From Listeria goaensis (GTDB lineage Bacteria > Bacillota > Bacilli > Lactobacillales > Listeriaceae), in NCBI RefSeq assembly GCF_900186125.1, contig NZ_FYBQ01000001.1, positions 124,001 through 188,000 of the forward strand: a stretch of 64,000 nucleotides of DNA. Direction: 5' to 3'. The translations under genes and the position numbers were made by a program. Below, in pieces: positions 18,741 to 27,900 of the stretch; the stretch's first letter is position 1; every line of letters starts with the position of its first letter. Below the pieces are notes generated by a model. The model saw only the letters and a list, made by a program, of their open reading frames with translations, was not told where the DNA came from and did no database searches.

Positions 18741-19553
18741 GTGAAACAAGTATGGGAAGTTTTAAAAGAACAAATTAAATATACTCCGATGATGATTCGT
18801 ATTTCGCGTTATGAAGACCGAGCGAACTATCAAAGTCACTACTTAGGATTATTATGGGAGATTTTAAATCCGCTAATTCAAGTCGCTATTTATTTCCTAG
18901 TCTTTGGTTACGGGTTAAGAGGAAGCTCCACACTTCAAGGGACAGACGTTAGTTTCCTTGAATGGATGCTAGCGGGAATTGTGCCGTGGTTCTTCATTAA
19001 CAGTGTTGTCATGCAAGGAACAAATAGTATTTTTAATAAAATTCATCTCGTATCAAAAATGAATTTTCCGATGAGCATTTTGCCGAATATTACTATCATC
19101 TCGAATCTAATGAGCTATTTTGTGATGACCATCATTATGGTAATCATTTTCTTAGTGAAAGGAACACCTATCAGTATTTACTGGGGGCAATACCTCTATT
19201 ATTTCGTTTCGATGATTTTATTCTTATTTAGCTTTTCGCTTTTCAATGCGACAATCACTGTCTTAGTACGAGATTACTACATGGCGCTTCAAAGCGTTAT
19301 GCGCGTTTTATTTTATTTAACTGGGATTGTTTGGAATATCCCGCAACTATTGCCTGAATGGGCTGCTAACCTATTAAAACTAAATCCATTTATGTACATT
19401 GTAGACGGCTTTAGAGATTCGCTTCTGCTCGGAAAATGGTTCTGGGAGTCGCCGTCTTATACGATTTATTTCTGGCTGCTCACCTTATTTTTCCTCTTTG
19501 TCGGATCAATCTTACACATGAAATTCCGCGAAAGATTCGTTGATTTCGTATAA
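18741..19553 (+). CDS. tagG: Teichoic acid ABC exporter, permease subunit
   Basis: A 270-residue ABC-2-type permease with about six membrane helices (LLWEILNPLIQVAIYFLVFGYGLRG, ending in a basic KFRERFVDFV tail). With TagH it flips or exports undecaprenyl-linked wall teichoic acid. GTG 18741 is preferred because GGAAAGAAG sits upstream and the length then fits TagG; TTG 18699 is an in-frame alternative. The stop is 12 bp before tagH. The 200-bp region before it contains a small hairpin (CTTATG at 18601-18606 with CATAAG at 18624-18629) and a GGTGG/CCACC hairpin, possibly a leader structure. Confidence 0.92.
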   Translation: MKQVWEVLKEQIKYTPMMIRISRYEDRANYQSHYLGLLWEILNPLIQVAIYFLVFGYGLRGSSTLQGTDVSFLEWMLAGIVPWFFINSVVMQGTNSIFNKIHLVSKMNFPMSILPNITIISNLMSYFVMTIIMVIIFLVKGTPISIYWGQYLYYFVSMILFLFSFSLFNATITVLVRDYYMALQSVMRVLFYLTGIVWNIPQLLPEWAANLLKLNPFMYIVDGFRDSLLLGKWFWESPSYTIYFWLLTLFFLFVGSILHMKFRERFVDFV

Positions 19554-19565
19554 GGAGCGTTTTGT

Positions 19566-20501
19566 ATGAGTACAAATCTAAAAGTATCTTTTAAGCACGT
19601 GTCTAAAGAATACGATTTATTTGCGAGTAAGGCGGAAAGTATGAAAGCTGCCTTCCGTAAAGAGTCCCAAGATTCATTTTGGGCATTAAAAGATGTGTCC
19701 TTTACTATTTTTGAAGGGGAGTCAATCGGTATTATTGGCATTAACGGTTCTGGAAAGTCCACGATTTCAAGTATTATGGCTGGTATCGTGCAGGCGACAG
19801 AAGGCGAAGTTAAAACAAATGGCGTGGCATCGCTCATTGCGATTAATGCAGGTTTCAAGGGACCACTCACTGGGCTTGAAAACATCCGCCTGAAATGCCT
19901 TATGCAAGGATTAACGAACAAACAAATTGAACGTATCCTACCAGATATTATCGATTTTGCCGACATTGGCGATTTTATCAACCAACCCGTCAAAAACTAT
20001 TCAAGCGGCATGCGCTCACGCCTGGGATTCGCTGTATCGGTTCATATTGACCCGGATATTTTAATTATCGATGAAGCTCTTTCTGTCGGGGATGACACAT
20101 TTTATCATAAATGTGTGAATAAAATCGAGTCGTTTAAAGCAGAAGGGAAGACGATTGTTTTTGTGAGTCACTCCTTAGAGCAAGTGAAAAAGCTATGTGA
20201 CCGTATTATTTGGATGCATTACGGTAGCTTAAAGGAAATTGGCGCAGCAAATGAAGTGGCGGAGTCCTATGAGTCGTTTGTAAAATGGTTTAATGAACAA
20301 TCGAGATCGTTTAAGAAAGCCTACCAACTAGAAATGAAAGCAGCACAAAAAAGCCGTCCTGAAGAAATTCATGAGAACCCAGCCTTTAGTGAACAAAAAG
20401 TAAAAGTAAGCGATAAATGGCTACTCGTTTCGGGCGTAGCTTGTCTGGCTCTTTTTGGAACTTTAGTTGCGACAGGACATTCATTTTTAGGTTTATTTTA
20501 A
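19566..20501 (+). CDS. tagH: Teichoic acid ABC exporter, ATPase subunit
   Basis: A 311-residue ABC ATPase. Walker A is GINGSGKST, the signature is [11 protein letters not shown], and Walker B is [12 protein letters not shown], followed by the H-loop FVSHS. A cytoplasmic linker and a C-terminal hydrophobic helix ([19 protein letters not shown]) extend beyond the ATPase, as in other TagH proteins. ATG 19566 follows AAGGAGCG. Co-transcribed with tagG. Confidence 0.94.
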   Translation: MSTNLKVSFKHVSKEYDLFASKAESMKAAFRKESQDSFWALKDVSFTIFEGESIGIIGINGSGKSTISSIMAGIVQATEGEVKTNGVASLIAINAGFKGPLTGLENIRLKCLMQGLTNKQIERILPDIIDFADIGDFINQPVKNYSSGMRSRLGFAVSVHIDPDILIIDEALSVGDDTFYHKCVNKIESFKAEGKTIVFVSHSLEQVKKLCDRIIWMHYGSLKEIGAANEVAESYESFVKWFNEQSRSFKKAYQLEMKAAQKSRPEEIHENPAFSEQKVKVSDKWLLVSGVACLALFGTLVATGHSFLGLF

Positions 20502-20539
20502 AAGAACAGCTGAACCATTTTGGTTCAGCTGTTCTTTTT
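20501..20539. terminator. Bidirectional terminator after tagH
   Basis: AGAACAGCTGAACC pairs with GGTTCAGCTGTTCT, flanked by A and T runs. It lies between the convergent tagH and DUF6270 genes. Confidence 0.93.
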
Positions 20540-22571
20540 ATAGAAGCCGATCGGTTTGATCAATATAAATCATTTCTTTCAAGAAATCTTTGTAGTAATC
20601 CGATTCGAAATGTGAAAAGGAATGCCCAAATGGATAGTAATAATCACCGATATAGCCTTTGTTCGTGAAATCAATGACACGAACGTTTGGTGCTTTCAAC
20701 AAGAAGTAGTTATTTAAACGGTCCCATAAATACTGTGCTTTTTGAATAGCCATTTTATTTGGATAAACTGTTTTTTTCCCAACTTCATCATAATACTCAC
20801 AGGTGAAGCCGCCTTTATTCAAGATAATCCGGTTTTCAGGAATAATTGTCGTAAGTTCTTCAATAAAACGATCGGCATAATGCGTCCATTCGTTAAAAAA
20901 TTCTTCATCATTCAAATGCGTCATCATTCGGTGACAAGGTAAATCATCAGCAATGTGGCTACCTTCAACAATGTAGGAAAAAGTAATGGCCGTTTTATCA
21001 TTCAACCACATAACAGGGCGAATAGCATCGGCATATAAATCAATAATAAAATAATCCGGTTTTGCTTTTTTTAGCCGCTTAAAGAAATCCTTCTTAAAAT
21101 CGTCTTTCATATAAGTCATATCAAAATGAGTGATTTCATCCTTATACTTATTAAAATCCACTTTTTCATCAAAATCTTCCGTCATAATGCTTATGAGCGA
21201 GGAATGCATTTGCGTAAGAGCAACATGAAAGAAAGACTTATACTCTGGATTAAAATAAGGGGAGGAGTTAAACGCATTGCGACTAAAGCAAGTTCCCAGT
21301 ACAGCGATATTTTTAGCTTGTCCTTTGCTCGTTGGACTTGGAGCAATTCGAATATATAAATTATTTCTAGACATTTTAGCTAATTTAAAATCAAATGCTT
21401 TTTTGGGAGCCGTTTGTAATTTATTCTCAAATTGAATACTTTCAGGCACATAAACAGGAAAATCAGGGAAACCATCAAGACGAATAAATGCATCCCAAAT
21501 TTGATATGGCTTGAAAGTATCGAACGGAAATAAATTCGCTTTATTTACTTTTACATGATAGGACGATAACCAGTTTGTTTTAAAAGGAAAAATCAGCTCT
21601 TCTAAATACTCAAATTTCAAGAATTTCTTATCGCGCCGTTTTAAAACAAATTTGCCATTCTTTAGTGAGTGTTGACTTGCAAATTTAAACGATAGCTCTT
21701 TTGAACTCTCAGAAAAACTCTGTATTTGCACTTCTTGCTCCACTTTTTTGATAAAATAAAAAGCCAACCGATTTGAGCCAGTTTTATAAAAAGAAATACT
21801 CGTGTAAGGAATTGCATCCGGAAAAACAGTTTGATCCACATTGTTTTTCAAAGATTCGGCTAAATCTAAGTACATAGGATGAGATTCTTGGCCAGCAGTT
21901 TTTACAACTAAAAAGCAGTCTAAATTATTTAAATCATCTACTAAGAAAGCATAATCTAATCTATCAAAAGAAATGTCAAAGCTAAAATTCTGATTTTTAA
22001 TATCAAAAAGTTCGAATTTTTGTACATGTTCAAAATAGTTATAGAGGGTAGGGTTAGGACGTCTTTTAATCACCAACTGCAATTTCAAGTTTTGTCTAGC
22101 CCAGTTAAAAGCATCTGCTTGAATAGAACCGGAACCACTAAAACCATTTTTGGTTAAAGTAAATGTTTCTAATATGGCCTGAAATGGCTTAGGCGTTGCG
22201 ACTAGAATAAGCTTACTCGTTGAAAGATTAAACTCAAATTCAAAAAAGCTATCAGCATCTTTTAATGTATCTACTTGGCTGATGTCATTCGTTTGAACGA
22301 TAGCTTCGCCTCGACTTGTATGGCATAAAAATGTCCAATTTGTTTTTCGGTCGTGAAGCGATTGTTTAGAGAGTAAAGCAAAAGGGACTTCTATTTGATA
22401 GAAACCATCTGCAAAAGCGGTTTTTAACTCAAATGACTTCGCCGGATGGATAAACTGGTTTTGTTGCTTATAAACTGCAGAAACAGTTTGAATGTCTACA
22501 GAACTTTTTAAATCAATTAACCAAGATTGTGTTTCTGTAGAGGTAGTAATTTTAGCAGCGATAACTTCCAT
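20538..22571 (-). CDS. DUF6270 family protein, probable surface-polysaccharide enzyme
   Basis: A 677-residue soluble protein with no clear signal peptide. The N-terminal 400 residues are beta-rich and unrecognised. The C-terminal part (about 420-670) matches DUF6270: IAVLGTCFSRNAF near its start, PDYFIIDLYADAIRP, and YPFGHSFSHFESDYYKDF at the end. The GTCFSR and HFESDYY ends recall the Ser/His blocks of SGNH-like hydrolases or acyltransferases, but this is inference. ATG 22571 is chosen because AAAAGGAGAATACGC precedes it; the frame extends upstream without a ribosome binding site. It is transcribed opposite to tagGH and the autolysins. Confidence 0.75.
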   Translation of the reverse strand: MEVIAAKITTSTETQSWLIDLKSSVDIQTVSAVYKQQNQFIHPAKSFELKTAFADGFYQIEVPFALLSKQSLHDRKTNWTFLCHTSRGEAIVQTNDISQVDTLKDADSFFEFEFNLSTSKLILVATPKPFQAILETFTLTKNGFSGSGSIQADAFNWARQNLKLQLVIKRRPNPTLYNYFEHVQKFELFDIKNQNFSFDISFDRLDYAFLVDDLNNLDCFLVVKTAGQESHPMYLDLAESLKNNVDQTVFPDAIPYTSISFYKTGSNRLAFYFIKKVEQEVQIQSFSESSKELSFKFASQHSLKNGKFVLKRRDKKFLKFEYLEELIFPFKTNWLSSYHVKVNKANLFPFDTFKPYQIWDAFIRLDGFPDFPVYVPESIQFENKLQTAPKKAFDFKLAKMSRNNLYIRIAPSPTSKGQAKNIAVLGTCFSRNAFNSSPYFNPEYKSFFHVALTQMHSSLISIMTEDFDEKVDFNKYKDEITHFDMTYMKDDFKKDFFKRLKKAKPDYFIIDLYADAIRPVMWLNDKTAITFSYIVEGSHIADDLPCHRMMTHLNDEEFFNEWTHYADRFIEELTTIIPENRIILNKGGFTCEYYDEVGKKTVYPNKMAIQKAQYLWDRLNNYFLLKAPNVRVIDFTNKGYIGDYYYPFGHSFSHFESDYYKDFLKEMIYIDQTDRLL

Positions 22572-22770
22572 GCGTATTCTCCTTTTCATTGTAATGCTCA
22601 CATAAAATATTGTACCATAAAAAGAAAAATTTAAATCTTTCATTGCTTAAAAAGTGTATATTTTTTGTCGAAAGATGTTTCGATTTCTTTACAATTCTAT
22701 TTTTTGACCGCAAGCGCTGTAATATATGTTATAACTAAAAAGTACCAAAGTAAACAAGGAGGAGATTTTA

Positions 22771-24825
22771 ATCAAACATAGAAGTAATCATTGGCGATTT
22801 TTGATTTGTTTAGCTCTTATGTTGCTATTCATTCTGCCTGTGACAGAAAATGCTCAAGCTGCTACGTCATATAGTACGTATTATGCGCCAAATACAATTA
22901 ATTTGAGAGCAAGCAGAACGTTTGATAGCAAAACGATTGTTCAAATTCCGAAAAATGCATCCTTTAAGGTGCTTGATGGATCAAAGGACAAAAATGATTG
23001 GGCAGAGGTCACATATAAGTCATATAAAGGATATATGCAAACGCGTTATTTCGCGAATACAAATCCAACTAAAACATACACGACTTACTATGCGCCATCA
23101 AATATCAATTTGCGTGAAAATCGAACATTTGATTCAAAAACGATTGTCGTTATTCCAAAAAATGCATCGTTTATTGTTGAAGACAACTCCGCAGATGGAA
23201 ATAATTGGGTACGAATTATGTATAATCAAAAAGAGGGTTATATGGAAAAACGCTATTTAACGTTGTATAATCCCTCGAAAGGTTACGGCACATATTATGC
23301 GCCGAGCCCGATTAATTTACGTAAATCAGCAACTTTTGATTCAGCAACGGTAACTCAAATTCCAACAAATGCATCTTTTTCTGTGGAAGACAACTCAGCA
23401 AATAGTGCGGGATGGGTGCGAATTATTTATCAAGATAATATCGTTGGTTATATGCAGCAACGTTATTTAAGTGGCTATGATCCTCGTAAGACATACAACG
23501 ATTATTATGCTTCTGATGTAGTAAATCTGCGATCAGGTCGTGATTTTTCAACAAGCGTTTCTTACGTGGTACCAAAAGGACAAGTCATGTATGCTTTGCA
23601 AGGATCAACAGATAGCAATGGCTGGACAGAATTTCAAGCAAATGGTCGAAAAGGTTATATGCAATTGCGATATGTTACAGCTAAAATTCCTAATGCCACA
23701 TATGTTAATTATTATGCAATTAACAATGTTAATTTAAGAAATAAACAAGACTATAATTCACCAACCACCGTAACGATTCCTGCGAATCAACCTGCACTCG
23801 TTAATAAGGCTGATATCGGTAAAGAATGGGTGCGTGTAGTGTATAACAATATTCCTGGTTATACGAAGTTAGGATACTTGTCTAATGGGGCTCCTATCCA
23901 AAAACGTTATTACACGACAACTTATCCTACAACGTTTTCAAGCATGCTTGATACAAACATGAGGCTAACTCCGCAGACGGATAAAAAACCAAGTCAAATG
24001 TATATTTCAAGTGATGGAACATCTGTTACAGGCACAAGCGGCAAAGTTACGGCTACTAACATTTCAGTTAGAAGTGCCGCTAATACCAATGGTTTTGTTG
24101 TAGCAACGTTGAAAAAAGATCAGACATTTACCGTTTTAAATACGATAACTGATAGCAACAAGAAGAAATGGTATCAAGTGAACTTTTCGAGACAATGGTT
24201 TAATGCCAATCGAACTGATACTGCCTATTATTTAAATCCTAATAATTTTAGTAAAAACTCAGCAAGCTACTTGCAATTTCTTATTTTGTCGAAGCCAGCA
24301 AACATTGATCCAGCAGAGGTTAATCGAACGGTCTTAGCTGGAAAAGGAATACTAGCGAATAAAGCAACTAGTTTCCAAACTGCGGCTCAGCAAAATAGTG
24401 TTAGCGAAATTTATTTGCTGGCACATGCGCTTCTAGAAACAGGTAATGGTACATCTCAATTAGCAAATGGTGTAGTTGTGAGCAGCGTAGATGGCAAACC
24501 TGTTACACCTAAAAAGGTGTATAACATGTATGGCATTGGAGCTGTTGATAGCGCGCCACTTCAAAAAGGCTCAGAACGCGCCTATAAAGAAGGTTGGGAC
24601 ACACCTGAAAAAGCGATTATAGGTGGAGCTAAATTTATTGGTGATAAGTACATTAATGCAGGTCAAAATACGTTATACAAAATGAGATGGAATCCAGCTA
24701 CTCCAGGTACTCATTTGTATGCAACTGACATTGCTTGGGCATACAAGCAAGTGAATACAATGAATCAAATTTATAGCAAGCTTACGCGTTACACCCAAGA
24801 ATTTGATACACCAATTTATAGGTAA
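22771..24825 (+). CDS. Autolysin: SH3b-repeat protein with C-terminal glucosaminidase; apparent AUC start
   Basis: A secreted wall hydrolase of about 684 residues. The signal peptide is hydrophobic with AQAA cleavage. Five tandem SH3b-type repeats follow, each with a YYA...NLR...F.S.T..IP signature and a GY motif, then a sixth degenerate SH3b-like segment (VRSAANTNGFVVATLKKDQTF). The C-terminal GH73-like glucosaminidase domain has the catalytic-type HALLETGNGTSQLA. AAGGAGGAG (22756-22764) places initiation at ATC 22771, giving a basic n-region IKHRSNHWR. The in-frame TTG 22801 and ATG 22819 lack ribosome binding sites and the basic n-region. The position corresponds to the auto locus in L. 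monocytogenes, but with reversed domain order. Confidence 0.82.
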   Translation: MKHRSNHWRFLICLALMLLFILPVTENAQAATSYSTYYAPNTINLRASRTFDSKTIVQIPKNASFKVLDGSKDKNDWAEVTYKSYKGYMQTRYFANTNPTKTYTTYYAPSNINLRENRTFDSKTIVVIPKNASFIVEDNSADGNNWVRIMYNQKEGYMEKRYLTLYNPSKGYGTYYAPSPINLRKSATFDSATVTQIPTNASFSVEDNSANSAGWVRIIYQDNIVGYMQQRYLSGYDPRKTYNDYYASDVVNLRSGRDFSTSVSYVVPKGQVMYALQGSTDSNGWTEFQANGRKGYMQLRYVTAKIPNATYVNYYAINNVNLRNKQDYNSPTTVTIPANQPALVNKADIGKEWVRVVYNNIPGYTKLGYLSNGAPIQKRYYTTTYPTTFSSMLDTNMRLTPQTDKKPSQMYISSDGTSVTGTSGKVTATNISVRSAANTNGFVVATLKKDQTFTVLNTITDSNKKKWYQVNFSRQWFNANRTDTAYYLNPNNFSKNSASYLQFLILSKPANIDPAEVNRTVLAGKGILANKATSFQTAAQQNSVSEIYLLAHALLETGNGTSQLANGVVVSSVDGKPVTPKKVYNMYGIGAVDSAPLQKGSERAYKEGWDTPEKAIIGGAKFIGDKYINAGQNTLYKMRWNPATPGTHLYATDIAWAYKQVNTMNQIYSKLTRYTQEFDTPIYR

Positions 24826-24827
24826 AC

Positions 24828-24860
24828 AAAAGGCCAAGGGTATTATTACCTTTGGCTTTT
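24828..24860 (+). terminator. Rho-independent terminator of the autolysin gene
   Basis: AAAGGCCAAGGGTA pairs with TACCTTTGGCTTTT across a 4-nt loop. Confidence 0.85.
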
Positions 24861-24943
24861 CATGTTGTATTTTTATAGTAGAAGTTGATTAAAAAAGTTT
24901 ATTTTGCTATATTAATAGATAGTTTGAAAAGGAGGATGGTTTT

Positions 24944-26785
24944 TTGAAGAGCAAAAAAAAGATGTGGTATCTTTTCTCTATTTTTATCGGATTTATTTGT
25001 TTATTAGGCTTTTATAAATTTGATATCATTAGTTTTTTAGTTATCTTTTCCTTTGGAGCAATGCTTTTTTTATGCATACGACAATTGGAACATCTCACAT
25101 TTAATTGGCTAAAATGCGTGGGTAGCATTTTGATAGCTGCATTTTGGTTAGCATCTACATATTTAGGAAATTTATCGTCTCACACAATAATAAGCTTTAT
25201 CTACATATTAGGGGCATTTTACTTTTTAACAAATTTATTTTACTTACTTTTACTTGAACTTGCTCATCCGTTCTCACCTTTAGTTAAGAGTCGAATTAAA
25301 AAATATGAATTAGCCATATATGCCGGCATACCTTTTGTTTCATGGATGTTTTCATTTTTAGCTTATTTTCCAGCAAAAATGACTTTTGATTCTTATTATC
25401 AATGGGCAATGGCACATGATGTTAGGCAGTATAGCGCATGGCATCCGCTACTACACACCTTATGGGTGGAGTTCACATCTAATATTTATAATTCTCCAGC
25501 TAGTTATATTTTCACTCAAATCGTCGTAGTGGCACTTATTGTTGGCTATGCCATCTATTCGTTAACGAAATTAGGTTTACCGAAATTTTTAGGGTATTTA
25601 CTTGCTTTTGGCTACGCGCTTTGGCCTGTTATGATGTTATATAGTGTGACAGCGTGGAAAGATATTCCGTTCGCGGCATTCATTCTATTATTCACAACAT
25701 TATTAGCAAAAATTGTTGCTTCAAACGGTACTTGGTTGAAAAAACCACTTAATCTTACTGCACTTATTTTAGTAGCTTTTGTAACAATTAATTTAAGAAA
25801 TAATGGTGTATTTATTGTCGTCGTTACTTTGCTTCTTTTAGTCATTTTTATGAAGGGTTTCAGAATCCGAATGGGCTTTGTGTTTGTTATCGTTATGGCA
25901 ATGAATTTGCTTTTCAATGGTCCGGTTGCAAACGCACTAAATGTGCAGCAAAATCCGTTAAACCAAGCTTTAGCGATTCCTTCACAACAAATTGGTGCAA
26001 CTTTTTATTACAACGGTCAGTTTACAAAAGAATTAAAGGACTATTTTACTGAAATTTTACCTGAAGAAAATTGGAAAAAAGACTATAATCCTTATACGGT
26101 TGACCCAATTAAACATGATGCAGCTTATAACTCTGCGCCTATTGATGCGGATTTTGGGCTATACATTAAAAACTGGGCGAAGTTAATGACGGATAATTTT
26201 GGGATTTATGTAAAATCATATTTGGATCAAACTAGTGCGATTTGGCGTTATCAGTCGCCAGACAACTATTCAGTCTTTTTCGGTTCAACAGCAAAATTAC
26301 AAGATATTAATTATGATATTCGAACATTTGCGATAATGACAAATACGCCGAATGATGTTGAAAAGGTTAATCGGGCAGGGTACGAACGCTATATGAATGA
26401 GCTTAAGTCTGTAGGTGTAGACAGCAATCTTTCTTATGAAGATTACATTAAAAATAGTGTTGAGCCATCTGCTAAACCGCTATATTCCGACTCTAAATTT
26501 ACAAGCTATGACAATTTTTTAAACCAACTTATGGAAAAAGTTAGAACGGATTGGCAAAATATTTTACTTAAAGGGGCAATTCCGTTATTGCTACTTCTAG
26601 TTGCATTTGTTTCAAATCTTGGTAGGGGCAGAAGATTAAGTTGGCTACTTTTTGTACCAGCGTTTCTAGCTGTTGCAACAATTGCTGTTGCGATGCCAGC
26701 GACAGACTTTAGATACAGTTTTAGCTTCATTTTCACAGTGCCTTTCCTATTTTTTGTTGCAAAGCTAAACTTGGAAAAAAATTAG
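24944..26785 (+). CDS. Polytopic membrane protein, DUF6020-like (probable GT-C type)
   Basis: A 613-residue membrane protein with about ten to twelve helices. Conserved-looking segments are MTFDSYYQWAMAHDVRQYSAWHPLLHTLW and YSVTAWKDIPFAAFILLF, followed by a large extracellular segment (about 350-520) and C-terminal helices. The Asp near the first extracytoplasmic loop (FDSYYQW) recalls GT-C fold glycosyltransferases that use polyprenyl-phosphate sugars. The start is TTG 24944, with AAGGAGG upstream. The next gene is a DPM1-like transferase, so the pair may load a lipid carrier and then decorate a wall polymer. Confidence 0.75.
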   Translation: MKSKKKMWYLFSIFIGFICLLGFYKFDIISFLVIFSFGAMLFLCIRQLEHLTFNWLKCVGSILIAAFWLASTYLGNLSSHTIISFIYILGAFYFLTNLFYLLLLELAHPFSPLVKSRIKKYELAIYAGIPFVSWMFSFLAYFPAKMTFDSYYQWAMAHDVRQYSAWHPLLHTLWVEFTSNIYNSPASYIFTQIVVVALIVGYAIYSLTKLGLPKFLGYLLAFGYALWPVMMLYSVTAWKDIPFAAFILLFTTLLAKIVASNGTWLKKPLNLTALILVAFVTINLRNNGVFIVVVTLLLLVIFMKGFRIRMGFVFVIVMAMNLLFNGPVANALNVQQNPLNQALAIPSQQIGATFYYNGQFTKELKDYFTEILPEENWKKDYNPYTVDPIKHDAAYNSAPIDADFGLYIKNWAKLMTDNFGIYVKSYLDQTSAIWRYQSPDNYSVFFGSTAKLQDINYDIRTFAIMTNTPNDVEKVNRAGYERYMNELKSVGVDSNLSYEDYIKNSVEPSAKPLYSDSKFTSYDNFLNQLMEKVRTDWQNILLKGAIPLLLLLVAFVSNLGRGRRLSWLLFVPAFLAVATIAVAMPATDFRYSFSFIFTVPFLFFVAKLNLEKN

Positions 26786-26809
26786 AATTATTTGGAGGCA
26801 AAGAAAAAC

Positions 26810-27751
26810 ATGGAAAAAGTGGCTGTTTTAATCCCTTGTTACAATGAAGAAATTACTGTAGGAAAAGTAATACGGGATTTTAAGCAAGAATTACCAAATG
26901 CTGACATATACGTATACGATAATAATTCAAGCGATCGAACAGTTGAAATTGCGAAAGAAGAAGGTGCAATTGTACGTTCGGAAGTTAGACAAGGAAAAGG
27001 GAATGTTGTTCGAAGCATGTTCTCAGACATAGATGCAGATTACTATGTGATGATTGATGGCGATGATACATATCCTGCAGGAGCTGTGCACGAAATTTTA
27101 GACGTTCTAAGAAATAACGAGGCTGATATGGTCATTGGTGACCGTTTAAGTAATGGAACGTATTCGAGCGAAAATAAGCGGAACTTCCATGATTTTGGGA
27201 ACAATTTAGTGCGCAACACGATTAATAGTATTTTTAAGAGTAATATTCGTGATATCATGACAGGCTACCGTGGCTTTAATCGGTATTTTGTAAAGACAAT
27301 GCCAGTACTAAGCCCAGGGTTTGAAATTGAAACAGAAATGAGTATTCATGCGCTAGAAAATCGTTTTTTACTTAAAGAGATTCCAATTGATTACCGTGAC
27401 CGCCCTGAAGGAAGCGAATCGAAACTGGATACATTTTCTGATGGGATGAAGGTAATTAGTACTATTATACGCTTATTTAAAAATAGCAGACCGTTTTTGT
27501 TCTTTGGCATTTTGGCAGCATTGTTCCTAATTATTGGCATAGCCGTAGGTATTCCAGTGCTTGTTGGTTTTGCTAAAACTGGGTTAGTTTTGAAGTTCCC
27601 TAGTGCTATTTTAGCTGTAGGCTTAATCATTCTAGCTATGTTATTTTTCATTTGTGGACTTATTTTAGATACAATTCAACATCGAAATAAACAAATTTAT
27701 TTTTTAGAGTTAGTAAAATATAAAGAAAAAGCAACACGAAAAACGACTTAA
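26810..27751 (+). CDS. Polyprenol-phosphate-type GT2 glycosyltransferase
   Basis: A 313-residue GT2 enzyme of the dolichyl-phosphate mannosyltransferase-like group. Motifs are VLIPCYNEE, IYVYDNNSSDRT, MIDGDDTYPAG (DxD-type), and GYRGFNRYF. Two C-terminal membrane helices (about 225-250 and 260-290) anchor it. It would transfer a sugar from a nucleotide donor to undecaprenyl phosphate. ATG 26810 is favoured by family start (MEKVAVLIPCYNEE); TTG 26792 is in frame. It is probably co-transcribed with the preceding gene (gap about 24 bp). Confidence 0.9.
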   Translation: MEKVAVLIPCYNEEITVGKVIRDFKQELPNADIYVYDNNSSDRTVEIAKEEGAIVRSEVRQGKGNVVRSMFSDIDADYYVMIDGDDTYPAGAVHEILDVLRNNEADMVIGDRLSNGTYSSENKRNFHDFGNNLVRNTINSIFKSNIRDIMTGYRGFNRYFVKTMPVLSPGFEIETEMSIHALENRFLLKEIPIDYRDRPEGSESKLDTFSDGMKVISTIIRLFKNSRPFLFFGILAALFLIIGIAVGIPVLVGFAKTGLVLKFPSAILAVGLIILAMLFFICGLILDTIQHRNKQIYFLELVKYKEKATRKTT

Positions 27752-27771
27752 TTACATATTAAGTCGTTTTT
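27739..27771 (+). terminator. Rho-independent terminator
   Basis: AAAACGACTTAAT (27740-27752) pairs with ATTAAGTCGTTTT. It overlaps the stop codon of the GT2 gene. Confidence 0.9.
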
Positions 27772-27900
27772 CATATTAATAATCAGAAAAAACGGATTTT
27801 TAAAACATAAAGACCTATTGAAGTTTTGTTGTTGAGGCGCTAGAATGGAATGTATAGTAATCATTTTTGATTACAAATTTAATAATAGAAAGGATGCGCT

